Assembly (NCBI RefSeq): GCF_049310885.1
Contig: NZ_JBMDYO010000002.1
Coordinates: forward strand, 310,001 to 374,000
Length of the DNA stretch: 64,000 bases
Reading direction: 5' to 3'
Origin: CAYZJV01 sp049310885
GTDB taxonomy: Bacteria; Spirochaetota; Spirochaetia; Sphaerochaetales; Sphaerochaetaceae
Positions 34,078 through 43,557 of the stretch are shown one piece after another. Below the pieces are notes generated by a model. That model did no database searches and was not told where the DNA came from. It was given only the letters and a program-made list of their open reading frames with translations. The position numbers and the translations under genes were made by a program. The first letter of the stretch is position 1. Every line of letters starts with the position of its first letter.

Positions 34078-35150
34078 TGGGAGAACCTCCCCATAAAGTC
34101 AGTTGTCTTACAACTTTTAAGAGGCAATCGTACCGGTTTGCCCTCAGCCGCAGATTTATAGATAGCCAAGACAAGTTCCATAGCACGCTTGCCATCCTCT
34201 GCAGTTACTAGTGGCTGCCGGTTCTTTTCAATAGAATCAATGACATCTGCAAATAACGGTGTATGGCCGAATCCATATACATTAGGCGGATTCTCATGAT
34301 ATTTGGCCATTATCTCATCAGGGTCGTCCAACATATCGCTGAAGCGCCACTCTTCGATGATATTTACAGATCCACCTCCAGCCTTTACCGTTCCCTTCTC
34401 CCCAAACAGGTAGAGTGTCTCCTCCAGATTCCTAGGATACACATCCGTGGTCCCTTCAATGATCCCATATGCACCGTTTGCAAACTTTACCAAAGCTATG
34501 CCCAAGTCTTCTGCTTCGATGTAGGGATGATCAAGGTTATCGGTATAGGCAAATACTTCAACCACATCATTTCCCAACATCCACCGTAGAAGATCTATAT
34601 TATGGATGCATTGGTTCATCAGAGCACCACCATCTTGCTCCCAAGTCCCTCGCCAAGAAGCCCTGTCATAATATTCACGTTCACGATTCCATCGTATGTG
34701 CGCTGTACCGTAGAACATTTTGCCAAATCGTCGCTTTTCGACAGCCTCACGAATCTTGACTACAGATTTGTTGAAGCGGTTTTGATGACATGCACTAACC
34801 TTTACATTACGTTCTTGTGCAGCATGAATAATCATATCTGCATCTTCCACAGATAAGGCAATGGGCTTTTCAATTACAAGATTCACTCCTGCTTGAATGC
34901 AATCCAAAGCGATTTGGGCATGCTTTCCGCTTTCGGTACAGATTGAAATCAATTCGGGTCTCGTCTCTTCCAATAGTTCGTGATAATCGATATACCGCTT
35001 AACTGAACGGGGCAATTCGAACTTTACGACTTTGTCTTCCATATTCTGAGGATCCAAATCGCATAACGCTACAATTTCCAGATTGTTTGCCAAAGCTGCA
35101 GCAAGATGATTCGGGGAAATGCGTCCACATCCAATAAGTGCATATTTCAT
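34074..35150 (-). CDS. Gfo/Idh/MocA oxidoreductase, WbpB/WlbA type
   Basis: 358 aa. N-terminal ALIGCGRISPNHLAA binds NAD; VIEKPIALSVEDAD carries the EKP motif and GALMNQCIHNIDLLRWMLG the catalytic His region. This is the 3-dehydrogenase of UDP-GlcNAcA. Its start overlaps the wbpA-like stop by one base, so oxidation at C6 and then at C3 are encoded back to back. Confidence 0.92.
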   Translation of the reverse strand: MKYALIGCGRISPNHLAAALANNLEIVALCDLDPQNMEDKVVKFELPRSVKRYIDYHELLEETRPELISICTESGKHAQIALDCIQAGVNLVIEKPIALSVEDADMIIHAAQERNVKVSACHQNRFNKSVVKIREAVEKRRFGKMFYGTAHIRWNREREYYDRASWRGTWEQDGGALMNQCIHNIDLLRWMLGNDVVEVFAYTDNLDHPYIEAEDLGIALVKFANGAYGIIEGTTDVYPRNLEETLYLFGEKGTVKAGGGSVNIIEEWRFSDMLDDPDEIMAKYHENPPNVYGFGHTPLFADVIDSIEKNRQPLVTAEDGKRAMELVLAIYKSAAEGKPVRLPLKSCKTTDFMGRFSQ

Positions 35151-36463
35151 TATAATACCTCTATATTGTCGCGATTTGACAATTTCTTCATAACATTCTT
35201 AGTGTCAAAAATCACTCGAGAATGCTGTTGCACGAAAGTGTAATCAATATTTGAGTGAGCTGTCGTGACTACGACCAAATCAGCTTCCTGTAAAGTCTGA
35301 ATTGTCAAATTTTTCAAGCCTTGCACTAAATTTCCCTTGTAGTGATACTCTGCAACCCAAGGATCGAAGTAAGAGACGTTTGCTCCCCTTTTTTCCAAAA
35401 TATCAATTACCTTCAAGGCTGGGCTTTCACGATAGTCCTCAATGTCTTGTTTATAGGCAACTCCAAGCACCAAAATGGTTGAACCATTAATGGCTTTTTT
35501 GAAACGATTGAGAATTTTCGATGCTCGTTCGACCGTATATTCAGGCATTGTGTCGTTGATCATCATAGAGCTTTCTATCATCGAAGTATGAAATCCATAT
35601 TCCCTAGCTTTCCAAGACAGATAATAGGGATCCAGAGGAATACAATGACCACCAAGACCTGGTCCAGGATAAAAAGCTTGGAATCCGTATGGTTTCGTCT
35701 TTGCTGCATCGATCACTTCCCAGATACTGACCCCCATCTCATGACATAGTTTTGCCAATTCATTCACCAGCCCGATATTGATGTTGCGGTATGTGTTTTC
35801 TAAAATTTTTTCCATTTCAGCAACCGCAGGGCTAGAAACCTCAGTAACATCGCTGGAAAGAACAGCGCGATACATCGCAGATATCACTTCGGTTGCATCT
35901 TTTCCAATCCCACCGACCACTTTAGGTGTATTCTTGGTCTTATAGATAAGGTTACCTGGATCTACACGTTCTGGTGAAAACCCAAGATAGAAATCTTTTC
36001 CGCAGACTAATCCCGAGTTCTGTTCAAGTAGTGGTTTGACCAACTCCTCGGTTGTCCCAGGATATGTGGTGGATTCCAAAACAACAATCGTTCCTTTTCT
36101 TAAATATTTTGCGATTTCGATGGTTGAGTCGCGTACATAGGAAATATCCGGTTGTTGATGCTCATCAAGAGGTGTGGGTACACAAATTGCAATGAAGTCA
36201 CAATCTTTGACAAATGAGAAGTCGCTGGTTGCTCGAAGTACGCAAGACTTCACTAAAGATGCAAGATCCTCCTGTACGACATCTCCGATATAGTTGATTC
36301 CATCATTAACCATGTCGACTTTCTTTTGTTGAACATCGAAACCAGTAGTGTGGAAGCCTGCTTTCGCTTTTTCAACCGCAAGGGGTAAGCCTACATACCC
36401 CAAACCAATTACTCCAACTTTGATAGCTCGGTTAGAAATTTTTTCCAATAGTTCATTTTTCAT
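35150..36463 (-). CDS. wbpA: UDP-N-acetylglucosamine 6-dehydrogenase, WbpA type
   Basis: 437 aa. VGVIGLGYVGLPLAVEKA is the NAD motif; the catalytic Cys lies in GPGLGGHCIPLDPYYLSWKA, whose HCIPLDPYYL form marks the UDP-N-acetyl-hexosamine branch (WbpA/WecC-like) rather than UDP-glucose. VLGVAYKQDIEDYRESPA is the C-terminal domain. It makes UDP-GlcNAcA, the entry compound for the following wbpB, wbpD and wbpE type genes. Start ATG at 36463 with AGGTG upstream, 12 nt after the preceding GT4 gene. Choice of WbpA over a UDP-ManNAc dehydrogenase rests on the neighbours. Confidence 0.88.
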   Translation of the reverse strand: MKNELLEKISNRAIKVGVIGLGYVGLPLAVEKAKAGFHTTGFDVQQKKVDMVNDGINYIGDVVQEDLASLVKSCVLRATSDFSFVKDCDFIAICVPTPLDEHQQPDISYVRDSTIEIAKYLRKGTIVVLESTTYPGTTEELVKPLLEQNSGLVCGKDFYLGFSPERVDPGNLIYKTKNTPKVVGGIGKDATEVISAMYRAVLSSDVTEVSSPAVAEMEKILENTYRNINIGLVNELAKLCHEMGVSIWEVIDAAKTKPYGFQAFYPGPGLGGHCIPLDPYYLSWKAREYGFHTSMIESSMMINDTMPEYTVERASKILNRFKKAINGSTILVLGVAYKQDIEDYRESPALKVIDILEKRGANVSYFDPWVAEYHYKGNLVQGLKNLTIQTLQEADLVVVTTAHSNIDYTFVQQHSRVIFDTKNVMKKLSNRDNIEVL

Positions 36464-36475
36464 ATTGCACCTATG

Positions 36476-37597
36476 TTATTCTGAAATCAAAAAATCCAAG
36501 ATAGGTTTCATTGTAACTTGCATATCACAAAGTGACTGCGCTCTATCCCTGATAATCTTGGGTACAGTCAAATAATCTTCCTTTCTTTGGTATACATTAT
36601 CATGAAATTTAATTACTTCGTTAATATCGATATAATCTTTACCTTTTAAGATAAGGAAAAAATCTTGCATATATCTCATCAAATCGATTTCCATTGCCCC
36701 AACCACAGGTAATCCTTTCGCAGTATATTCCCTTGTTTTCAATGAACTTGAGAGTAGTACACCTTGATATTCGTCATTACACGTATCTATAGCTAATGTG
36801 ACTAGATCATATATATGAGCCATCTCATCGAGAGATAATCTACCATGAAACACAACCTTATTTTCGAGAGGAGTACCCATAATAAGCCTCTTTTCCTTCT
36901 CAACAACAACTCCATCACCGACAATATGAAGTATAATATTCCTCATCCCACCTTCAAGGTAGTATCTATGAAGCCCCTCTATCAAGCGATCAAGACCATG
37001 CCAAGGAGCGAAATTCGCGACCATCACCGCTTGAATAGTATCATCTGATGGAGTAGTAACATCCTTTATCTTAACCGAAGCAAAATCAAGACCATTCATT
37101 GTCCGGATAGTAGGAATACCAAAGATTTCTTTATCTTCTGAGAAAGTCACTATTCGGTCCACATACCTTTTCAGCTTTTTCCTATTCCATATATCCTTCA
37201 ACAATCGAGGAAACTCAATTAAATTTGCCATTTCTTTATCATAAGGATACGTTGGTATCTCCATGATAACTTTTCCATTTGGATTTTGCCTTTTAAAATC
37301 TCGAAAAAAGCGAATTGCATAAGAGTCGAGAGTAGTTCGTCGGAAATATAAGGTATCAACACCCTGATAGGAAGCATCACATTTATAAGCTATCTTTGAT
37401 GGTAGAAACGGGAGTCGCCTCGTTATCATTCGAACATATCGTAGCAGTCGGCTTTGGGTGTGCGTATCATAGGAATGTCTATCGACCTCTCCTAAAGTGC
37501 TTAGAGCCTTTATTTGGGCTGTGATTTTGCGTTCAACGCCACTAGAGGCTTTATCTGTTTTGGAAAATCCATAGAAATCTATATAAGCGATCTTCAT
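36476..37597 (-). CDS. GT-B (GT4-like) glycosyltransferase
   Basis: 373 aa. MKIAYIDFYGFSKTDKASSG at the start, VAVMVANFAP-type core strand AVMVANFAPWHGLDRLIEG and ILHIVGDG mark the GT-B nucleotide domain; the usual E-x7-E donor motif is weak (LKTREYTAKGLPVVGAME). Overlaps the upstream GT4 gene by 4 nt. Acceptor and donor unknown. Confidence 0.85.
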   Translation of the reverse strand: MKIAYIDFYGFSKTDKASSGVERKITAQIKALSTLGEVDRHSYDTHTQSRLLRYVRMITRRLPFLPSKIAYKCDASYQGVDTLYFRRTTLDSYAIRFFRDFKRQNPNGKVIMEIPTYPYDKEMANLIEFPRLLKDIWNRKKLKRYVDRIVTFSEDKEIFGIPTIRTMNGLDFASVKIKDVTTPSDDTIQAVMVANFAPWHGLDRLIEGLHRYYLEGGMRNIILHIVGDGVVVEKEKRLIMGTPLENKVVFHGRLSLDEMAHIYDLVTLAIDTCNDEYQGVLLSSSLKTREYTAKGLPVVGAMEIDLMRYMQDFFLILKGKDYIDINEVIKFHDNVYQRKEDYLTVPKIIRDRAQSLCDMQVTMKPILDFLISE

Positions 37598-38733
37598 ACT
37601 TTGCTCTCTTTTTTTCTTTCACTCGTATTATTCAAGTAAAAAGCTTGTATCTGTTGGGCTGAGCCCAAAATTCCATATCCTTTTTCTTCTACCTCTTGAG
37701 AATGGTCTCGTCGTGAAATATCGCTCTTCATCTTCACTATCGTTTCACACCACCTTTCTATCGATTCGTCCAATGATAAAAATTCAATCAAATCTGTTAT
37801 TTCTACTTCGCGTGGCACATTACTGGAGACTACACAGGGAAGACCCGTCGTTTGGGCTTCAACGAGACTGATACCCAATCCTTCTGCATATGATGGAAAG
37901 AGAAAGACATCCATTGCATGCAATAATCCAGAAACATCAGCTCTAGAACCAAGAAGAATCACATGTTCTTTCAGGTTATATTTTTTAATGATTTCTTCAA
38001 TTACTTGTCGTTCCTCCCCATCCCCAACTAGTAAAAGTTTTGAATTAGGAATTCTATCATGTACTTCTTTAAAAACCTTCAATAAGAAAGGATGGTTCTT
38101 TAAGGGATCAAAGCGACCGACATGTCCAACCACAAATTGATTTGTCAGATCCAAGTCGGCCCTATATTTCCCTCTAATACTTGGAGTAAATACAAATTTC
38201 TGGATCTGGATTGCATTCTTCAAGATAGAAAAATTCGTAGAATCAACAATTCTCCTACCAAAACGGGAAATTCCTGCTGGTAAAGAACACGCAAAAAAAT
38301 AGTCGGCAACATACCGAGTAGGAAATGAGAAAAACCCATACATAAATCCTTTGAAATCACGAGAGTTTCCAGCTCCGTGGCTATGGGCAATAGAATATAA
38401 TCCGTATGATTTCGCAACTTTTAGATATATTGCAGCTGAGCTACCCAAATGACCATGGACAGCTACGAATGAAGCATTCCCCCTAAAGAGAATTTTCCAA
38501 GAATTCCAATACTTTAGAAGATTGAATCCAGTAAATCGCGGTACACGATATATATTTCCACCTAGTAAGCCTATCTCATCTTCATAAAAACATTTATTTT
38601 GGGTATGTACTACAAAATCAAATTGAACTTTTTCCCGATCTATATTTCGGTACAAATTCATCACTATGGTTTCAGCACCACCGAGATCAAGGCCTCCAAG
38701 AACGTGTAATATTCGAATGGGATTTCCCATCAA
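37594..38733 (-). CDS. GT4 glycosyltransferase
   Basis: 379 aa. RILHVLGGLDLGGAETIVMN is the GT4 N-terminal acceptor-side pattern, VVGHVGRFDPLKNHPFLL the core, and FPSYAEGLGISLVEAQ with LPCVVSSNVPREVE the donor site. First gene of the leftward operon; a -10 like TATAAT lies at 38751-38756 on its strand and AAGGGA precedes the two adjacent ATG codons. Typical of enzymes adding the second sugar to an undecaprenyl-PP primer. Confidence 0.92.
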   Translation of the reverse strand: MMGNPIRILHVLGGLDLGGAETIVMNLYRNIDREKVQFDFVVHTQNKCFYEDEIGLLGGNIYRVPRFTGFNLLKYWNSWKILFRGNASFVAVHGHLGSSAAIYLKVAKSYGLYSIAHSHGAGNSRDFKGFMYGFFSFPTRYVADYFFACSLPAGISRFGRRIVDSTNFSILKNAIQIQKFVFTPSIRGKYRADLDLTNQFVVGHVGRFDPLKNHPFLLKVFKEVHDRIPNSKLLLVGDGEERQVIEEIIKKYNLKEHVILLGSRADVSGLLHAMDVFLFPSYAEGLGISLVEAQTTGLPCVVSSNVPREVEITDLIEFLSLDESIERWCETIVKMKSDISRRDHSQEVEEKGYGILGSAQQIQAFYLNNTSERKKESKV

Positions 38734-38881
38734 GCTTTCCCTTCATTGAAATTATATATCAAAATTTGGCTATATTTGCACGTGGAAAGATAGCATAGTT
38801 CTCATCCGAACACAACGAGGCATATTACGTACATAGAAATGAAATTATTCAAGATGGCACATTTCTGCCATAGCATCACCA

Positions 38882-38911
38882 GAAAATTAATGATAGGATT
38901 AATTAATTTTC
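38882..38911 (+). promoter_or_regulatory. A+T-rich hairpin directly before the Shine-Dalgarno of the fused NTP-transferase/PLP gene
   Basis: 10-bp inverted repeat (38882-38891 with 38902-38911) around a 10-nt loop, ending at the CAGGAG ribosome site. Could modulate translation or be a fortuitous A+T palindrome. Confidence 0.35.
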
Positions 38912-38924
38912 AGGAGATCAACAT

Positions 38925-40739
38925 ATGCAAGCAATGATTCTCGCCGCTGGGATGGGCAAACGCTTAAAAGAATTAACAACAGAAACTACTAAGTGTATGG
39001 TTGAAGTTAATGGAATTACTTTAATAGAAAGAGCTGTTAGAATTTTAGATTCTAAGAGTCTTTCTAGGATTATTCTTGTTGTTGGATACAAAGGAAACCT
39101 ACTTGTTGATTTTATCAATACCTTGAATATTAAGACACCGATTCAAATAGTAGAAAATTCAGTTTACGATTCGACGAACAATATTTATAGTCTATTTTTA
39201 GCAAGAAAATACTTATTGGAAGAAGATACTCTTCTCTTGGAATCTGATTTGATCTTTGAGAAAGCTGTAATTGACCGATTACTGCAGGACTCTTATCCAA
39301 ATCTTGCATTAGTCGCTAAATATGAGAGTTGGATGGATGGAACAGTACTGACAATTGATGACCAGAATAACATCACTGATTTTTTAAACAAGAAACAATT
39401 TAAATTTTGTGATAAAGAAAATTACTACAAAACTGTAAATATTTATAAATTCAGCAAACGCTTTTCGAGTTCCCATTATGTACCATTTCTTGAAGCTTAT
39501 TGTAAAGCTTTAGGAAATAATGAATATTACGAGCAAGTTCTAAAAGTGATCTCTATTCTCGAAAATCCAGAAATCAAAGTTAAAATACTTGATGACGAAA
39601 AGTGGTATGAAATCGATGACAAGCAAGACCTTGATATCGCAGAGTCAATATTTACAGATTCTTCTCACCAAAAATATGAAAAGCTTATGAGACGATACGG
39701 TGGTTATTGGAGATATCCTAAGCTTATCGATTTCTGTTACCTAGTCAATCCTCATTATCCTCCAGTAAGACTAGTTGATGAGGTACAGGCAAATTTCAAT
39801 AGACTGCTTCGAGACTATCCTTCTGGGCAGGAAATCAATGCTTTATTGGCTTCGAACTATTTTGCCATTCCGCAAGATATGACTATCGTTGGAAATGGCG
39901 CAGCAGAAATAATTAGAGCTATTACAGGGCTATTACAAGACCCGGTTGGAATAATTTCCCCAACTTTCCAAGAATATCCAAATAGATTGCCAAAAAATGA
40001 TATCATCTATTTCCACACAAACGAATTTGATTATCAGTATACAGCCGAAGACCTAATAAAGTATTACTCTGATCGACAAATAAGAACGTTGATTCTAGTC
40101 AATCCTGATAACCCATCAGGGAATCTGATTGAATTGGAAGGTATGTTAAAAATATTGGATTGGACGAGCAATAATAACATTCGTCTCATTGTAGATGAAT
40201 CATTCATGGATTTTTCAGATTACCCAGAGACGATGTCAATAATTTCAAGAGACCTCATGGAACAAAACAAAAATTTGGTCTTGATAAAAAGTATTTCAAA
40301 ATCGTATGGAGTACCTGGCTTGCGTTTAGGCGTTGCATTTTCTAGTGACAGAAAACTGATAGCGAAACTCAAGAAAGATGTATCTATTTGGAACATCAAT
40401 TCGTTTGCAGAATTCTACCTTCAAGTCTGGGAAAAATATCGTGCAGACTACACAAATGCTTTGAATCAGTTTCGTGTTATCCGCTCTTCATTTTTTAAGG
40501 AATTGGATAGCATTCCTTTTATCCGTCCATTACCTTCGCAAGCAAATTACATCATGTGTGAAGTATTTCATCCATTTACAGCAGAAAGTTTGGCCGAAGC
40601 CCTACTCGAGAAAAACCTACTGATAAAAAGCCTTACAGGAAAACAAGGAATCGAAGGACAGTTTATTCGGATTGCAATTAAAACTGAATCTGAGAATGTA
40701 GATTTAAGTAATACGCTCAAATCTTTCGCTGAGAAGTAA
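38925..40739 (+). CDS. fusion of sugar/alcohol-phosphate nucleotidyltransferase (LicC-like) and CobD/HisC-like PLP enzyme
   Basis: 604 aa in two domains. Residues 1-235: MILAAGMGKRLKELT (NTP site), DSTNNIYSLFLAR, LLLESDLIFE, NEYYEQVL and WYEIDDKQDLDIAE, the pattern of LicC-type cytidylyltransferases. Residues about 245-604: fold-type I class I/II PLP enzyme like histidinol-phosphate aminotransferase and threonine-phosphate decarboxylase CobD, with NPDNPSGN, VDESFMDF and the PLP Lys459 in SISKSYGVPGLRLG. A decarboxylase making a phospho-amino-alcohol followed by its cytidylylation would supply a CDP-linked head group, and a LicD transferase gene faces it 11 nt downstream. An aminotransferase reaction is the alternative. 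Good SD (AGGAG), own plus-strand transcript. Confidence 0.85.
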   Translation: MQAMILAAGMGKRLKELTTETTKCMVEVNGITLIERAVRILDSKSLSRIILVVGYKGNLLVDFINTLNIKTPIQIVENSVYDSTNNIYSLFLARKYLLEEDTLLLESDLIFEKAVIDRLLQDSYPNLALVAKYESWMDGTVLTIDDQNNITDFLNKKQFKFCDKENYYKTVNIYKFSKRFSSSHYVPFLEAYCKALGNNEYYEQVLKVISILENPEIKVKILDDEKWYEIDDKQDLDIAESIFTDSSHQKYEKLMRRYGGYWRYPKLIDFCYLVNPHYPPVRLVDEVQANFNRLLRDYPSGQEINALLASNYFAIPQDMTIVGNGAAEIIRAITGLLQDPVGIISPTFQEYPNRLPKNDIIYFHTNEFDYQYTAEDLIKYYSDRQIRTLILVNPDNPSGNLIELEGMLKILDWTSNNNIRLIVDESFMDFSDYPETMSIISRDLMEQNKNLVLIKSISKSYGVPGLRLGVAFSSDRKLIAKLKKDVSIWNINSFAEFYLQVWEKYRADYTNALNQFRVIRSSFFKELDSIPFIRPLPSQANYIMCEVFHPFTAESLAEALLEKNLLIKSLTGKQGIEGQFIRIAIKTESENVDLSNTLKSFAEK

Positions 40740-40750
40740 AAACTTACTAT

Positions 40751-41572
40751 CTACGAGAGGATATAATATTCTTCTCCAAGATGAGAATTCCTATCTTTTT
40801 CATCAGGTAATTGCATATAATCTGAATATAGATTCCTCAGATGGAGATCGTAACAAGCTGGTGCATGAAATAGCTCACTACAAAAAGGTAAGTCAATCAT
40901 AGGCTCATAGGAATTTTTTTCGACAGCCTCTTGAAATCCATCACCCCAAACCAAATTGCCAACAATCTTTGCTTTGTCATATTCAATGCTTCTAGAATAA
41001 GCATCTATCCATTTTGCAATAGTCGGAGGACCTATGATTTTTGCAATTGGTTTTAATAAAATAGTTCCGATTTTCTCTACTCCAGCAAGTTTTTTTGGAT
41101 TAACTATTGCAGTATATAGAAGGTTTCTTAGTTGTTTCGCTATGAAAAATTTAAACTTAATTCCAATCGACGAAGACGGTAGGCCATCCATCGGAAAAAC
41201 ATCGATCCATAATTTGGAATATTTGTATTTTGATTCTAACTTTTTCTCAATCACACAACTATTATCAAAATATACTTTTGTATAGGGCAATATATGATCT
41301 CGATCCCCAAGAGATTTTACACTATAGCCTTCAGGAAGTATCACGCTATGCAATAAATCAACCAATTCATAGTAAAATGGGCGAGGTACCAATACATCGA
41401 TATCATCATCCCAAGGAATAAACCCACTATGTCTGACTGCTCCCAAGAGAGTTCCTGATGCTAGATAATAGGGAATATTATGCCTGTCACAGATAATTGA
41501 AAATTCACGAAGGATCTCAAACTCGATCTTTTGCACAGAAGATAAATTGATTTGCCTATAATTTGGATCCAC
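40751..41572 (-). CDS. LicD family phosphotransferase
   Basis: 273 aa. YYLASGTLLGAVRH and GFIPWDDDIDVLVPR are the diagnostic LicD nucleotidyltransferase-fold motifs; DVFPMDGLP follows. LicD proteins transfer phosphocholine, phosphoethanolamine or other phospho-linked alcohols from CDP donors to sugars. GTG start at 41572. Convergent with and 11 nt from the NTP-transferase/PLP fusion, which likely supplies its donor. Confidence 0.93.
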   Translation of the reverse strand: MDPNYRQINLSSVQKIEFEILREFSIICDRHNIPYYLASGTLLGAVRHSGFIPWDDDIDVLVPRPFYYELVDLLHSVILPEGYSVKSLGDRDHILPYTKVYFDNSCVIEKKLESKYKYSKLWIDVFPMDGLPSSSIGIKFKFFIAKQLRNLLYTAIVNPKKLAGVEKIGTILLKPIAKIIGPPTIAKWIDAYSRSIEYDKAKIVGNLVWGDGFQEAVEKNSYEPMIDLPFCSELFHAPACYDLHLRNLYSDYMQLPDEKDRNSHLGEEYYILS

Positions 41573-41621
41573 GCTAAGCCCCCATTTATTTAATCATAAG
41601 AATACCACATATAGGCTATAC

Positions 41622-41650
41622 TTGACATTAGGGATACCTCCATCCATAGT
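41622..41650 (+). promoter_or_regulatory. promoter of the Wzi-like pair
   Basis: -35 TTGACA (41622-41627), 17-bp spacer, -10 CATAGT (41645-41650), about 40 nt before the ATG at 41693. One of the best matches in the window. Confidence 0.75.
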
Positions 41651-41692
41651 AGTTATCATCGTGTTAATCATAATTTTTTTAGGAGTCTTTAG

Positions 41693-43543
41693 ATGAAAAA
41701 GGCCACTTCCGTACTAATATTGCTTCTACTTTTAATCACTCAGAATATTTTTTCAGCCCAATATTTGTCTGTTCCACTATCCCATCAAGTCTATGGAATT
41801 ATTGAAGCATCAGAACTCAAAGGAATCATCGATCCGCTTCCTCTTGCAAAACCGTATCCCAAGTCCGAAATTATCAAGAATCTTACAATAATCAAAGATA
41901 GTGATAAAATTACAGCTGAAGAGAAACTCGTTATTGAATCTTTGATCAAAGAGTTTTCTTTACCTCCTGAAAAAATTGAAAATTTATACGACTTCCTCAG
42001 GCAAGGAGTTTATACAGCGGAGGTTGAAACGTTAGGATCGAGTCTCAGTGTTGGAATTGAAGGCGAGTTGGAGTTCACTTCATCTTTCCAAAGGACTGAA
42101 GGATACGAATCGAGGAATGTCGGTCGTGCTTACATACGAGGAGATATTCTTGATTTCGCTTCTTTCAACATGGATTTTGGATTCCGTCTAGACCATCTCA
42201 ATGCCAGTCTATTTTTACCGAATGACTATTCGATCCCATCAGAGGGGAACTATGATACATTGTACGATCATGGAGACGACCATATTTTTTATTATGGTCT
42301 GGATTTGCATCCAGAACTATCATTTTACTTTCTCGATGGAAACTTGCTCTTACGGTGGGCTTCTATCAAAAGGGATTGGGGAGTAGGAGAAAACAATCTC
42401 ATGCTTTCGGGATCGGCAAGATCATTCGAAGGAATCGAACTCTCTGCGCAATTTGCTCCATGGTTGACATTTGATTTCGTTACCGGAAGTCTTGGAAAGT
42501 TCGAGTACAATTCAAATATGGATTCTCCTGCAAATAAGGAGTTCTTCGAAAACTACTTTTTCTCCGATGGACAACAAGGAACAACTCTCGACAATAACTT
42601 CAGCGCACACCGTGTTGAGCTTGCACTTCCTGGAAATATTCGATTGGGCATCTACGAATCTGTGGTATATCGCAAACGGTTTGAAATCGCTTACTTGAAT
42701 CCATTCTCTATACTCATGTTCCAACAAAGAATACTCGGTGACTTCGATAACATGCTGGCAGGAATCGACTTCCAATGGAGACTTCCAGGAATATTGCGGC
42801 TATATGGTACAGCCGCTACTACGGAAATGAATGAAATCAATCCTTCTCGGTTCTTCAAGGTCCCTAGGAATATTTTGAGCATGCAAGGAGGAATCGATTT
42901 CAATGTTCCTATAGGTAGTTTTAGTAAATTTACGTTCCAGTATACATACATCAGCCCATTTTTCTATACACACTACCCGGTGAATATTGAAGATGATGGT
43001 CTGGATGATTATGCCTATGAATTGATGTATGTGAATAAAGGGGAAAACTTAGGATATCCGTTGCGACCGAATTCAGATGAATTTCTCATTTCAACCCAAT
43101 TCAACCTTACAAAAGGTCTTCGAGCAAATCTGACTGCGAAATATCAGAGAAGAAGCGGTCAATATGGATTCAATATAGATAATTACATGGTTTATCGAGC
43201 AGCGAGTCAAGGTCTTTATGAAGACAAGGATTTTACCGGTTTTCTATTTGAGAAAACATTTGGCCTTACAATTGGCATCTCAAAAACTTTGGATAAATAT
43301 CCAGTATCATTATATGCAAACTATCTTTATAAATTATCAACAAAACGGAATCAGCCCACAGCAATTGCCTGGTGGGATTTCAAGGCTAATGCTCAAAATG
43401 GTGGAGTTATATATAATACTAACGAAGCAACTGATCCTAGTGACCCAGATTCTATTCACCCAATCCAGTATGAAGTAACAGGATCGTGGTCATCTCCCAC
43501 TCACTCACATGCTATTCAAATTGGAGTCTCCATATGGCGCTAA
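41693..43543 (+). CDS. Wzi-like outer-membrane capsule attachment protein, copy 1
   Basis: 616 aa. Signal peptide (MKKATSVLILLLLLITQNIF, cleavage near SA-QY), a helical plug-like segment (about 25-120), then a beta-barrel of alternating strands. The Wzi signature region is clear: RWASIKRDWGVGENNLMLSG, SFEGIELSAQFAPWL. C-terminal residue after an aromatic-rich strand (AIQIGVSIWR). Wzi is an 18-strand outer-membrane lectin that holds group 1-type capsule on the cell. Followed by a paralogue 14 nt downstream. Confidence 0.8.
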   Translation: MKKATSVLILLLLLITQNIFSAQYLSVPLSHQVYGIIEASELKGIIDPLPLAKPYPKSEIIKNLTIIKDSDKITAEEKLVIESLIKEFSLPPEKIENLYDFLRQGVYTAEVETLGSSLSVGIEGELEFTSSFQRTEGYESRNVGRAYIRGDILDFASFNMDFGFRLDHLNASLFLPNDYSIPSEGNYDTLYDHGDDHIFYYGLDLHPELSFYFLDGNLLLRWASIKRDWGVGENNLMLSGSARSFEGIELSAQFAPWLTFDFVTGSLGKFEYNSNMDSPANKEFFENYFFSDGQQGTTLDNNFSAHRVELALPGNIRLGIYESVVYRKRFEIAYLNPFSILMFQQRILGDFDNMLAGIDFQWRLPGILRLYGTAATTEMNEINPSRFFKVPRNILSMQGGIDFNVPIGSFSKFTFQYTYISPFFYTHYPVNIEDDGLDDYAYELMYVNKGENLGYPLRPNSDEFLISTQFNLTKGLRANLTAKYQRRSGQYGFNIDNYMVYRAASQGLYEDKDFTGFLFEKTFGLTIGISKTLDKYPVSLYANYLYKLSTKRNQPTAIAWWDFKANAQNGGVIYNTNEATDPSDPDSIHPIQYEVTGSWSSPTHSHAIQIGVSIWR

Positions 43544-43557
43544 CTTGGAGGGTTTGA

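Noticed and set aside
38925..40739. Identification as the PntC-aminoethylphosphonate transaminase fusion known from Treponema
   Set aside because: The PLP half has class I/II motifs (SISKSYGVPGLRLG), not the class V transaminase pattern, and no phosphonate genes (PEP mutase, decarboxylase) are in the window.
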